Positions 23,395-31,734 of a stretch of 32,289 bases of DNA are shown piece after piece (position 1 is the first letter of the stretch; each line of letters starts with the position of its first letter). The DNA lies in assembly GCA_023382575.1 (NCBI GenBank), contig JAHDWC010000022.1, forward strand, positions 1 to 32,289, in the 5' to 3' direction. This DNA is from Anaerolineales bacterium (GTDB taxonomy: Bacteria; Chloroflexota; Anaerolineae; Anaerolineales; Villigracilaceae). Position numbers and translations under genes: made by a program. Under the pieces are notes generated by a model that worked only from the letters and a program-made list of their open reading frames with translations, had not been told where the DNA came from and ran no database searches.

Positions 23395-25139
23395 GACAGC
23401 AGTATGTCCGCCGCAGTCAGTTTTTGGCTGGGGCTTTGGCTCTGTTTGCGCTGGCTATCATTGTACAGTTGACGCGCATCCAGAACAGCCCGGAGGCGGC
23501 CATTTTCCGTCAGCAGGCGGAGAATTATGCATACGAATGGAAGACGTTCTATCCGAACCGCGGCGAGATCTACGATCGCAATGGACGTCTGTTAGCAGGA
23601 CAAAAAACGGTCTATGAGATCGGTGTGGATTTGAACACTGTCACAGACCCGCATGCAATTTCCTTTGCAGTCAGTAACACCCTTGGCATGGACTACAACC
23701 AGATCATGAATGTCCTTCAAAGTCCGCCAGAGGGTATCTCCTACATCGTCATCGCAGATTTTGTCGAAGCGCACAATGCTTTGTACCTTCAAGAGCTAAA
23801 GAAAGCATTGAATGATGAGGCGCCGACTGGCTCCGTTGGCGGGTTGACTGGCTTGCAATTCAAGGCGCATCCGCAACGCAGCTACCCCGAGAATGCGTTG
23901 GGATCGAACATCCTTGGCTTTGTCAACCGCGAGGGACGCGGATATTTTGGCGTCGAAGAAAAATACAATGACTTGTTGGCGGGGAACCCCGTGCAAGTGC
24001 TGGTTCCCACCGACCCGAACAAAGCTTTTGAAATCCCGGATGTGGCCGATGGCACGACATTGATTCTGACCATCAACCGCGACTTGCAAGCCGCCGCAGA
24101 AGATATTCTCGATGACTCATTGACCGAATATGGCGCGACGGAAGGCGTCATCATAGTGATGGATCCGCAAAACGGAGAGTTGCTGGCGCTGGCGACATCG
24201 CGCCGCATGGATTTGAACAAGTTCTGGAATTACGATGTGGTGTACAACAACGCCACCGACTTCAACCCAGTCATTTCCAAGACCTATGAGCCTGGTTCAG
24301 TGTTGAAGATCCTCACCATGGCAGCCGCGTTGGATAGCAACACCGTCGCCCCGAGCACCACGTATTTGGATACCGGTTCGATCCTCATCGGTGGTGTGAC
24401 CATTCAAAACTGGGACCGCAATCCGTGGGGCGTGCAAAACATGATCGGATGTCTGCAACACTCGCTTAACGTCTGTATGGTCAGCATCGCCTCGCAGATG
24501 GGAGCCAGCACCTTCTACGGGTATATGGATGCGTTTGGGTTGGGTCACCTCACCGGCGTGGATATGTCTGGAGAAGCGGCTGGTCGCCTCAAGATCCCCG
24601 GTGATTCAGATTGGTATCCTGTAGACCTTGGCACCAACTCCTTCGGTCAGGGTGTGGCGGTTACTCCCATTCAGATGATGGCGGCGACATCTGCTGTGGC
24701 CAACGACGGACGCATGGTCATTCCGCACGTGCTTTACGCGATGGTGCGCGAAGGTCGCCAATACAATGTCCCTGCCCAGTATGGCGGATCACCCATCTCC
24801 ACACAAACTGCGGACACATTATCTGAAATGCTTGCCATTTCTCTTGAGTCTGAATCGTCGCTCGCGCTTGTTCCTGGTTATCGTGTGGCAGGCAAGACTG
24901 GTACGGCACAGATTCCCGTCAACGGTTTGTACGACAGCAGTGAAACCAACGCTTCGTTCATCGGTTGGGGACCTGTGGATGATCCACAATTTATGATTTA
25001 CGTCTGGCTTGAAAAACCCAGCACATCGCCGTGGGGCTCGGATACTGCCGCGCCTGTGTTCTCCGAGATGGCACAGAAAGCCGTCATCCTTTTGGATATT
25101 CCGCCCGATACCATTCGACATCAAATCGCCGCTCAATAA
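23391..25139 (+). CDS. ftsI: class B penicillin-binding protein, FtsI/PBP3-like transpeptidase
   Basis: This 582-residue protein starts at a GTG overlapping the ftsL stop. One N-terminal membrane helix (about 10-28) is followed by a pedestal domain (about 55-215, with YPNRGEIYDRNG at 54-65). The transpeptidase domain (about 250-570) has active-site Ser in SVLK at 303-306, SLN at 358-360 and KTGT at 502-505, so all three penicillin-binding motifs are intact. It cross-links septal peptidoglycan together with the FtsW encoded downstream. There is no PASTA domain at the C-terminus. murF follows with a single base between stop and start. Confidence 0.95.
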   Translation: MRQQYVRRSQFLAGALALFALAIIVQLTRIQNSPEAAIFRQQAENYAYEWKTFYPNRGEIYDRNGRLLAGQKTVYEIGVDLNTVTDPHAISFAVSNTLGMDYNQIMNVLQSPPEGISYIVIADFVEAHNALYLQELKKALNDEAPTGSVGGLTGLQFKAHPQRSYPENALGSNILGFVNREGRGYFGVEEKYNDLLAGNPVQVLVPTDPNKAFEIPDVADGTTLILTINRDLQAAAEDILDDSLTEYGATEGVIIVMDPQNGELLALATSRRMDLNKFWNYDVVYNNATDFNPVISKTYEPGSVLKILTMAAALDSNTVAPSTTYLDTGSILIGGVTIQNWDRNPWGVQNMIGCLQHSLNVCMVSIASQMGASTFYGYMDAFGLGHLTGVDMSGEAAGRLKIPGDSDWYPVDLGTNSFGQGVAVTPIQMMAATSAVANDGRMVIPHVLYAMVREGRQYNVPAQYGGSPISTQTADTLSEMLAISLESESSLALVPGYRVAGKTGTAQIPVNGLYDSSETNASFIGWGPVDDPQFMIYVWLEKPSTSPWGSDTAAPVFSEMAQKAVILLDIPPDTIRHQIAAQ

Positions 25140-25140
25140 C

Positions 25141-26559
25141 ATGCTCACCCTTGCAGACGTCCTGGAAGCCCTCACCACGGTTCGCCCCGCGAACACGACT
25201 GCTGTCGTCACCGAAGCATCCATCGACTCGCGCCAAGTCATCCCCGGTTCGCTCTTTGTAGCGATTCCCGGAGAAAGTGTGGATGGACATAACTTCATTG
25301 GCGATGCCTTCAAGAGGGGGGCGTCTTTTGCTTTAATCCAACGGGATGTGGACGCCTCTTTCCCGACCTTTGACCTGCGAGGTGGCGTATCAACTTTCCC
25401 CACGTTCGAAGCGGATTCTCCTCTCTGTCTGCGCGTAGACAATACTGTCTCTGCCCTGCAACAGATTGCTCGTTTTTGGCGTCGTAAACTCCCCAACCTG
25501 CGTGTGATTGGGATTACCGGCAGTGTTGGAAAATCCACCACCAAAGAGATGGTTGCGGAAGTGCTCAGCACCCGCTATCGCACGCTAAAAAGCCCCGGCA
25601 ACCTGAACAACGAAATTGGCTTGCCGCTCACTGTCCTGAGACTTGGCTCCGGTTATGAACGCGCTGTGCTCGAAATGGGATTTTACGTCCCCGGCGAGAT
25701 TCAATTTTTGTGTGACATTGCCCAACCGCAAATTGGCGTCGTTTCGAATGTGGGCACGGTCCACGCGGAGCGCGCGGGCTCGCAGGAAGCCATCTTCCGC
25801 GGGAAGAGCGAATTGCCGCAATCCCTCTCGCCAGATGGCGTTGCCATTCTCAACTTTGATGATCCGTGGGTCCGCAAAATGGAAGAGCGTACCAAGGCTC
25901 GCATCTTTTTTTACGGGCTTTCTCCCGAAGCCGACCTATGGGCAGATCAGATCGAAGGCTTGGGCTTGGAAGGTATCCGTTTTCGCTTGCACTACAAAGG
26001 CGAGAGTTTACATACCCGCATCCCCATGATCGGACGTCACTCCGTGCATACCGCGTTGCGTGCCGCTTCTGTCGGCTTGAATGATGGATTGACCTGGCAG
26101 GAGATCCTCGAAGGTCTCTCGCATGGACATGCTCAACTTCGCCTTGTGGCAGTCCGCAGCAATATCGGCGCGTTGATTCTCGATGATACCTACAATGCTT
26201 CACCTGAGTCCATGTTGGCGGCGTTGAATCTGCTTGATGAACTCGATGGACGCAAAGTAGCGGTCTTAGGCGATATGCTCGAGCTTGGTCCCTACGAACG
26301 GCAGGGACATGAACTGGTCGGTTTGCGTGCGGCGCAAGTGGCGAAAGTGTTGCTTACCCTTGGTCCGCGTGGACATATGATCGCCGAAGCCGCTCGTCGC
26401 GCTGGCATGAAATCGGCTCAGATCATGGAATTTGAAGACATTGCCCCCATTGTGGATTGGCTGACGAAAAATTTGACCGCGAACGATGCAGTTTTGATCA
26501 AAGGGTCTCACGGCTTGCGAATGGATCGCATCACAGCCGCTTTGGAGGTTCGCTCGTGA
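25141..26559 (+). CDS. murF: UDP-N-acetylmuramoyl-tripeptide--D-alanyl-D-alanine ligase
   Basis: The ATG at 25141 is the first after the ftsI stop and gives 472 residues, a normal MurF length. The frame is open 44 codons further upstream, but inside ftsI. The N-terminal Mur domain shows SIDSRQVIPGSLFVAIPG (27-44), the MurE/MurF signature region. The ATP loop is GITGSVGKSTTK (124-135), and NVGTVHAER (203-211) and DDTYNASPESM lie in the catalytic and C-terminal parts. The DxYNASPxSM motif is the usual sign of MurF rather than MurE. It adds D-Ala-D-Ala to the UDP-MurNAc tripeptide. murE, which normally precedes it, is absent here. It overlaps mraY by four bases. Confidence 0.94.
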   Translation: MLTLADVLEALTTVRPANTTAVVTEASIDSRQVIPGSLFVAIPGESVDGHNFIGDAFKRGASFALIQRDVDASFPTFDLRGGVSTFPTFEADSPLCLRVDNTVSALQQIARFWRRKLPNLRVIGITGSVGKSTTKEMVAEVLSTRYRTLKSPGNLNNEIGLPLTVLRLGSGYERAVLEMGFYVPGEIQFLCDIAQPQIGVVSNVGTVHAERAGSQEAIFRGKSELPQSLSPDGVAILNFDDPWVRKMEERTKARIFFYGLSPEADLWADQIEGLGLEGIRFRLHYKGESLHTRIPMIGRHSVHTALRAASVGLNDGLTWQEILEGLSHGHAQLRLVAVRSNIGALILDDTYNASPESMLAALNLLDELDGRKVAVLGDMLELGPYERQGHELVGLRAAQVAKVLLTLGPRGHMIAEAARRAGMKSAQIMEFEDIAPIVDWLTKNLTANDAVLIKGSHGLRMDRITAALEVRS

Positions 26560-27554
26560 GAGACATCGCCTTATCCCTTAGCCTTGCAGGTTTGGCGTTT
26601 ATCATGACCGCCATTTGGGGTGGCCCGCTTTTGCGCATTTTGCGTCATTACAAGATCGGCAAGATCATCCGCGTGGAAGAACCGGGTTCGCATGGCGTAA
26701 AGATGGGCACGCCCACCATGGGCGGTGTGATGTTCATCCTGCCAGTCTTGCTTCTCAGCGGACTGCTCAATGCGGTTGCGTTGATAGGCGTCACCACCAG
26801 TGGGGTGGGGCGTTCCATCCTTCTGCCAATGGCGGTCATGGTCGCATTTGCCCTTCTCGGCGCATTGGACGATTGGGAAGGAATCCACGGTAAACGCAAG
26901 GGCGATGGCATGCGCGCCCGCACCAAGTTCATCGTGCAGGTGGTTCTGGCGCTGATGACAGCCTATGCCTTGAAATACGTCATCGATGCGCCCGATTTGT
27001 ATCTGCCTGGCTTTTTCTTCGAACTTGAGATCGGCTGGATCTATGTTCCCATTGCCGCCTTCATCATCGTAGCCGAATCGAACGCTGTCAACTTTACCGA
27101 TGGTTTGGACGGACTCGCGGGTCTGATTGCTGCGACGGCGATTGCCGCCTTCGGTGGCATTGCCCTCATTCAGGAACAAGTCTATCTCGCGCGTTTCTGT
27201 TTCATTCTGGTCGGCGCGTTATTTGGTTTTCTCTGGTTCAATGTTCATCCCGCCCAATTATTCATGGGCGATACAGGCTCGATGGCAATTGGGTCAGTGC
27301 TGGCCGTCATCGCTTTGATGACCGGACAGTGGCCGATGTTGCTGGTGATTGGTATTATCCCTCTGGCAGAAATGCTCAGCGTCGTCATTCAAATTCTGTA
27401 TTTCCGCTGGACTGGCGGAAAGCGTTTCTTTAAGATGACCCCCATTCATTATCATTTTGAATTGCTTGGATGGAGTGAAACTCAGATCGTGCAGCGTTTC
27501 TGGTTGATCGGTTTGATGGCTGCGTTGATCGGTATAGGACTTTCGCAAGTTTAA
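26556..27554 (+). CDS. mraY: phospho-N-acetylmuramoyl-pentapeptide transferase MraY
   Basis: The start is the GTG at 26556, overlapping the murF stop as GTGA and preceded by GGAGG at 26544-26548. The protein has 332 residues; an in-frame ATG at 26457 lies inside murF. About ten membrane helices carry the conserved elements: GTPTMGG (51-57), the metal-binding pair in GALDDWEG (102-109, D105/D106), NAVNFTDGLDGLAG (176-189), FMGDTGS (236-242) and TPIHYHFE (295-302). It transfers phospho-MurNAc-pentapeptide to undecaprenyl phosphate to make lipid I. The substrate of MurG, encoded two genes further on, is its product. Confidence 0.96.
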   Translation: MRDIALSLSLAGLAFIMTAIWGGPLLRILRHYKIGKIIRVEEPGSHGVKMGTPTMGGVMFILPVLLLSGLLNAVALIGVTTSGVGRSILLPMAVMVAFALLGALDDWEGIHGKRKGDGMRARTKFIVQVVLALMTAYALKYVIDAPDLYLPGFFFELEIGWIYVPIAAFIIVAESNAVNFTDGLDGLAGLIAATAIAAFGGIALIQEQVYLARFCFILVGALFGFLWFNVHPAQLFMGDTGSMAIGSVLAVIALMTGQWPMLLVIGIIPLAEMLSVVIQILYFRWTGGKRFFKMTPIHYHFELLGWSETQIVQRFWLIGLMAALIGIGLSQV

Positions 27555-27559
27555 CTACG

Positions 27560-28936
27560 ATGAATAACTGGACTGGTAAACACGTTCTCATCCTCGGCGC
27601 CGCGCGGCAGGGACTTTCCCTTGCTCGCTGGCTGGCTCGTCACGGCTCACACGTGACTTTGAGTGATTCGCGCCGCGAGGAAGAGCTTGCCTCGGCCAAA
27701 GCTTCACTCGCCGATGTAAACGTGGATTGGGCAGTGGGTGGACATCCGCTTGAGTTGCTGGATAAAACTGAAGTGCTATGTCTTTCCGGCGGTGTTCCAT
27801 TGACGTTGCCCATCGTGGAAGAAGCCGTCAAGCGCGATATTCCGCTTTCCAATGATTCGCAGATTTTCATGGAAGTAGTTCCATGCAAGACCATTGGCAT
27901 TACTGGTTCGGCGGGTAAAACCACCACCACAACGTTGGTGGGCAACATGGCAAAGATCGCCAGGGGTGAACGCGCATTCGTCGGTGGTAATATCGGTGAC
28001 CCGCTCATCAACTACGTGGACAATATGACCGCCGAGGATATTGCCATTTTGGAATTGTCATCGTTTCAACTCGACCAGATGACAGTCTCTCCAAATATTG
28101 CGGCGATCCTGAACATCACACCCAATCATTTGGATCGTCATGGCACGATGGCAGCCTATACGGATGCCAAGGCCCGCATTTTGGATTTCCAATCTGCAAG
28201 TGATACCGCTATCCTTGGACGCGATGATAAAGGCGCATGGAGTTTGAAGAATCGAGTCAAAGGCAGGCTGTTGACGTTCAGCTTACAGGAGTTGGAAGAA
28301 GGCTTGAATGGCGCATATCTTCATCATGACGGATTATTGAGTCTGCGCGACGGATTTGCCTATGTGCCATTGATATTGCGCGAAAAAGTCAATCTACGCG
28401 GCGACTATAACATTGCAAATGTGTTGGCTGCTTTTGCCATCGGACACGTGTCCGGATTCAAGTTGGATGATATGCTCGAGGCGGTGGAAGAATTTCGTGG
28501 CGTACCGCATCGCCTTGAATTTGTCCGTGAGTTGAACGGTGCGCGCTGGTATAACAATTCGATTGCCTCTGCTCCCGAGCGGACGATTGCCGTGATCCAT
28601 GCGTTTGATGAACCTATCGTGCTCATGCTTGGCGGACGTGATAAAAATCTTCCCTGGGGTGACCTTGCCAAACTGATTCATGAACGCGTGGATCATGTGG
28701 TGGTCTTTGGCGAGGCGGGAGAGATGATTCAGAAAGCGATAAAAGCTGTCGCCGGGGAGAGCGGCGTGGACGTTCGCCGCGCGCAGACGCTCAAGGAGGC
28801 GGTCTTACTGGCAGCGGAAGTTGCATCCGCAGGTGATGTGGTCCTGTTATCGCCGGGCGGCACGAGCTTCGATGAGTTTAAAGATTTTGCAGAGAGAGGA
28901 GAAGCGTTTAGAAAATGGGTGTTGGAACTTTCATAA
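27560..28936 (+). CDS. murD: UDP-N-acetylmuramoylalanine--D-glutamate ligase
   Basis: This 458-residue protein is of normal MurD length. The N-terminal Rossmann-like domain has LILGAARQGLSLARWLARHG (10-29), the ATP loop ITGSAGKTTTT (114-124) and SSFQLDQ (167-173). NITPNHLDRHG (185-195) and a C-terminal GGRDKNLPW segment complete the pattern. It adds D-glutamate to UDP-MurNAc-L-Ala in the cytoplasm. It begins five bases after mraY without a clear Shine-Dalgarno. Its last 22 bases overlap the start of ftsW. Confidence 0.95.
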   Translation: MNNWTGKHVLILGAARQGLSLARWLARHGSHVTLSDSRREEELASAKASLADVNVDWAVGGHPLELLDKTEVLCLSGGVPLTLPIVEEAVKRDIPLSNDSQIFMEVVPCKTIGITGSAGKTTTTTLVGNMAKIARGERAFVGGNIGDPLINYVDNMTAEDIAILELSSFQLDQMTVSPNIAAILNITPNHLDRHGTMAAYTDAKARILDFQSASDTAILGRDDKGAWSLKNRVKGRLLTFSLQELEEGLNGAYLHHDGLLSLRDGFAYVPLILREKVNLRGDYNIANVLAAFAIGHVSGFKLDDMLEAVEEFRGVPHRLEFVRELNGARWYNNSIASAPERTIAVIHAFDEPIVLMLGGRDKNLPWGDLAKLIHERVDHVVVFGEAGEMIQKAIKAVAGESGVDVRRAQTLKEAVLLAAEVASAGDVVLLSPGGTSFDEFKDFAERGEAFRKWVLELS

Positions 28937-30159
28937 AAGAAACATTGCCTCAGCGCGCGCCGCGTTTCTCGCGCGGATTCGACATGCCTCTGTTGGTTGC
29001 CGTGGTGGCGTTGATTGTCTTTGGCTTGGTGATGCTGTATTCTGCTTCTTGGGATTTCTCGCGCGCCGCCTATAACGGCGATGCGATGTATATGTTTAAT
29101 CGTCAGTTGATGTGGCTTGGGCTGGGTTCGGCAGTTGCGTTGGCGCTGGCATTCTTTGATTACCATCGCTGGCGTAAATTGGTCGTACCTGCAATGGCCT
29201 TCACCATCCTGACGTTGGTTATTGTTTTGTTGATGAGTGAGATCCGCTTCAATGCCAAACGCGCGATTTTATCGGGTTCGGTTCAGCCTTCCGAGTTGGC
29301 GAAGTTGGTTTCGATCTTGTATCTCGCGGTCTGGTTATATGCGAAGCGTGAATTTCTCAAAGATATTTCGCTGGGACTGATTCCACTCGGTGTGATTCTC
29401 GGAGTCGTCGGTGGTTTGATCTATCAACAACCAGATTTGAGCGCTGCTGCCACGGTATTGATGTTGGGCGGATTGCTCTTCTTCCTCGCAGGCGGCGACT
29501 TAAAACAGATTGGCGGCTTGTTATTGATCGCAGTTGTGGCGGCGTGGCTGGTGGTTTCGGTCAGCCTTACGGGTCAGGAACGCGTTGCGGACTTCTTCGC
29601 CGGGATCAAAGATCCGCTTCAGGCTTCGTATCATGTTCGTCGTTCGTTCGAGGCGATTGTCAATGGCGGATGGTTCGGTGTGGGCATCGGCAAGTCGCTT
29701 TCCAAAGTGACCGGTTTGCCTGTCCCGCCTACGGATAGTGTCTTTGCCGTTGTGGTGGAAGAACTTGGCTGGATCGGCGCGGTGGCGTTGATCGGTTTAT
29801 ATGGCTTTCTCGTCTGGCGCGGATTGGTAATTGCTCGCCGCGCGCCGGATATGCTGGGCACGCTTCTTGCTACGGGCTTGGTCTTGTGGATCGGTCTGGA
29901 GGCGCTGATCAATATGGCGGTGATGGTCGGCTTGCTGCCGTTCGCAGGCAATGCGCTTCCATTTGTCAGCTCGGGTGGTTCCAATCTGGTGACAACGCTC
30001 GCGGCATTGGGAATCCTTTTCAATATTTCTCGCCAAAAAGGCGATGGCACGATCACAGATGAAGAATGGAGGTCGTACGGTGCGGTTGTTAATTTGCGCT
30101 GGTGGGACGGGCGGAGGCGTGTATCCCGCGCTCGCCGTTCACGCAGCGCTCAAGAGTAA
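28915..30159 (+). CDS. ftsW: SEDS-family peptidoglycan glycosyltransferase FtsW
   Basis: This 414-residue polytopic protein has about ten membrane helices. SEDS family marks are QPSELAKL (124-131), QQPDLSAA (171-178), PPTDSVFAVVVEELGWIG (271-288, with the expected catalytic Asp at 274) and LPFVSSGGSNL (348-358). It polymerises lipid II at the septum with the FtsI encoded upstream. The start overlaps murD by 22 bases and a purine-rich GAGAGGAGAAG lies upstream. The C-terminal tail (389-414) is Arg-rich and is encoded entirely within the region that also encodes the start of MurG in another frame, an 80-base overlap. Confidence 0.95.
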   Translation: MGVGTFIKETLPQRAPRFSRGFDMPLLVAVVALIVFGLVMLYSASWDFSRAAYNGDAMYMFNRQLMWLGLGSAVALALAFFDYHRWRKLVVPAMAFTILTLVIVLLMSEIRFNAKRAILSGSVQPSELAKLVSILYLAVWLYAKREFLKDISLGLIPLGVILGVVGGLIYQQPDLSAAATVLMLGGLLFFLAGGDLKQIGGLLLIAVVAAWLVVSVSLTGQERVADFFAGIKDPLQASYHVRRSFEAIVNGGWFGVGIGKSLSKVTGLPVPPTDSVFAVVVEELGWIGAVALIGLYGFLVWRGLVIARRAPDMLGTLLATGLVLWIGLEALINMAVMVGLLPFAGNALPFVSSGGSNLVTTLAALGILFNISRQKGDGTITDEEWRSYGAVVNLRWWDGRRRVSRARRSRSAQE

Positions 30160-31177
30160 GCATCCAAACGTCGAGACCTTGTGGGTCGGCGGTGAAGGCG
30201 GCATGGAGGAAGACCTCGTGAAACGCGCGGGCATTCCCTATCGTTCCGTACCTGCGGCGGGCGTTCATGGCGTGGGTTTGCGCGCGTTGCCGGGCAACCT
30301 CGTCAAGCTCGCACGTGGTGTTGCCGAATCGCGCCGCATCCTCAAAGATTTCAAACCGGATGTGCTCTTCTTCACCGGCGGATACGTCGCCGCACCGATG
30401 GCTGTTGCCGGGCACGATACCCCGATCGTTTTATACGTGCCAGATATTGAACCCGGTCTTGCGCTTAAGTTCCTTGCTTATTTTGCGGATGTCGTCACTG
30501 TGACCGCGCCAGACTCGAAGAAATATTTCTCACATCCTGAGCGCATCGTCCTCACCGGCTATCCGCTTCGCGCGGACCTGAAAGTTTTCTCACGAGAAGA
30601 AGTTCTTCATCGCTTTGGCTTTGATCCGTCCATGCCTACTTTGTTGGTGACCGGCGGCAGCAAAGGCGCCCGTTCCATCAACATGGCGGTCTTGAAGAAT
30701 CTCAAAGAACTGCTGGATGTGGCACAAGTCATCCACATCACTGGCTCATTGGATTGGGAAACTGTTGAAAGCAACGCCCGCCAACTGCCAGTGGAATTGA
30801 AGCATCGCTATCAGATCATGCCATATCTGCATGAGATGGGCGCCGCCCTCGCCGCCGCAGACCTGGTCCTTTCGCGGGCGGGCGCATCTTCGCTGGGTGA
30901 GTATCCCTTGTTCGGACTGCCCGCTGTGCTGGTTCCGTATCCGTATGCATGGCGCTATCAAAAGGTCAATGCCGATTATCTCGCCGAACGGAATGCCGCC
31001 ATCGTCTTGCAGGATGAATTATTGGATGATAATCTTCTGCCTGTGATAAAAGATATCTTAATGAATGAAAACAAACGGAACGCCATGCGCGCCGCTATGA
31101 ACAGCCTTTCCCAGCCTCGCGCAGCGGACGAGATCGCCAGTCAATTGGTCAAGCTGGCAGGAGCAGCCACACTATGA
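30080..31177 (+). CDS. murG: MurG-like N-acetylglucosaminyltransferase, divergent
   Basis: The start is the GTG at 30080, seven bases after GGAGG (30068-30072), giving 365 residues; the frame is open to 30044 within ftsW. The GT-B fold is clear: N-terminal loop AGGTGGGVYPALAV (7-20), FFTGGYVAAP (97-106), second-domain loop VTGGSKGARSIN (190-201), and LSRAGASSLGE (264-274) with WRYQKVNADYLAE (291-303) for the donor site. Position between ftsW and murC and these motifs make MurG (lipid I to lipid II) the natural call. However, the usual His of GGTGGH is Gly13. The HEQN acceptor-side motif reads YVPD (119-122), and the Asn normally found in PGLTNK is Leu129. The enzyme may be a lineage-specific MurG or have changed specificity. 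Confidence 0.88.
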   Translation: MRLLICAGGTGGGVYPALAVHAALKSKHPNVETLWVGGEGGMEEDLVKRAGIPYRSVPAAGVHGVGLRALPGNLVKLARGVAESRRILKDFKPDVLFFTGGYVAAPMAVAGHDTPIVLYVPDIEPGLALKFLAYFADVVTVTAPDSKKYFSHPERIVLTGYPLRADLKVFSREEVLHRFGFDPSMPTLLVTGGSKGARSINMAVLKNLKELLDVAQVIHITGSLDWETVESNARQLPVELKHRYQIMPYLHEMGAALAAADLVLSRAGASSLGEYPLFGLPAVLVPYPYAWRYQKVNADYLAERNAAIVLQDELLDDNLLPVIKDILMNENKRNAMRAAMNSLSQPRAADEIASQLVKLAGAATL

Positions 31178-31701
31178 TGAGCGTAGTTTATCTCTTTTGG
31201 ATGTATGTTTTTCTCTTCGGCGTCATCGGCGCGATGCGTGGTTGGGCCAAGGAGTTGATGGTCATTTTCAGCGTGGTCACTTCGCTGGCAGTTAATCTCC
31301 TGCTGGAGAAATACATTCCGCTGGTACGTGACCTGGACAAGGCTTCCACATCCGTATTTTGGATCCGCGTCCTCATTTTGATCGCATTGGTTTATTTCGG
31401 CTATCAGACGGTGAACATCTCGCGTTTCGCATCCAAAGCAGCGCGTGAACGTTTGCAGGACTCGCTCTTTGGCGCAGTGCTGGGAGGCATCAATGGATAT
31501 TTGGTTGCAGGGACCATCCTGTACTACAACCATGTTGCCAATTATCCCTTCCCAAAGGTGGTCAGCCCGGCAACTGATCCCGCAATCATCGACGCGATCG
31601 CTCGCATGATGAACTACATGCCACCGCGTTTCCTTGGCGAACCCGGCATTTACTTTGCCGTCATCATCATTTTGATCTTCATTATTGTCGTCTATATCTA
31701 A
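31174..31701 (+). CDS. CvpA-like membrane protein
   Basis: This 175-residue protein has about four membrane helices (roughly 5-22, 29-46, 62-80 and 158-175). A glycine-containing RG/GG pattern is seen: GVIGAMRGWAKELMVIFS at 16-33 and LFGAVLGGINGYLVAGTILY at 98-117. This resembles CvpA/colicin V production proteins, which are widespread inner-membrane proteins of uncertain function linked to envelope homeostasis. The family call is moderate. It overlaps murG by four bases (ATGA) and lies 33 bases before murC, so it belongs to the wall operon. A second ATG at 31177 is an alternative start. Confidence 0.7.
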   Translation: MMSVVYLFWMYVFLFGVIGAMRGWAKELMVIFSVVTSLAVNLLLEKYIPLVRDLDKASTSVFWIRVLILIALVYFGYQTVNISRFASKAARERLQDSLFGAVLGGINGYLVAGTILYYNHVANYPFPKVVSPATDPAIIDAIARMMNYMPPRFLGEPGIYFAVIIILIFIIVVYI

Positions 31702-31734
31702 TTGATCTGATAACCTGACTAAAGACTAACGACT

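Noticed and set aside
24819-25571. 250-codon minus-strand ORF across the ftsI/murF junction
   Set aside because: Antisense to conserved motifs of both genes, Arg/Ser-rich, and without homologous features.
26571-27179. 202-codon minus-strand ORF inside mraY
   Set aside because: Antisense to the MraY catalytic motifs; composition looks like a reverse shadow of membrane helices.
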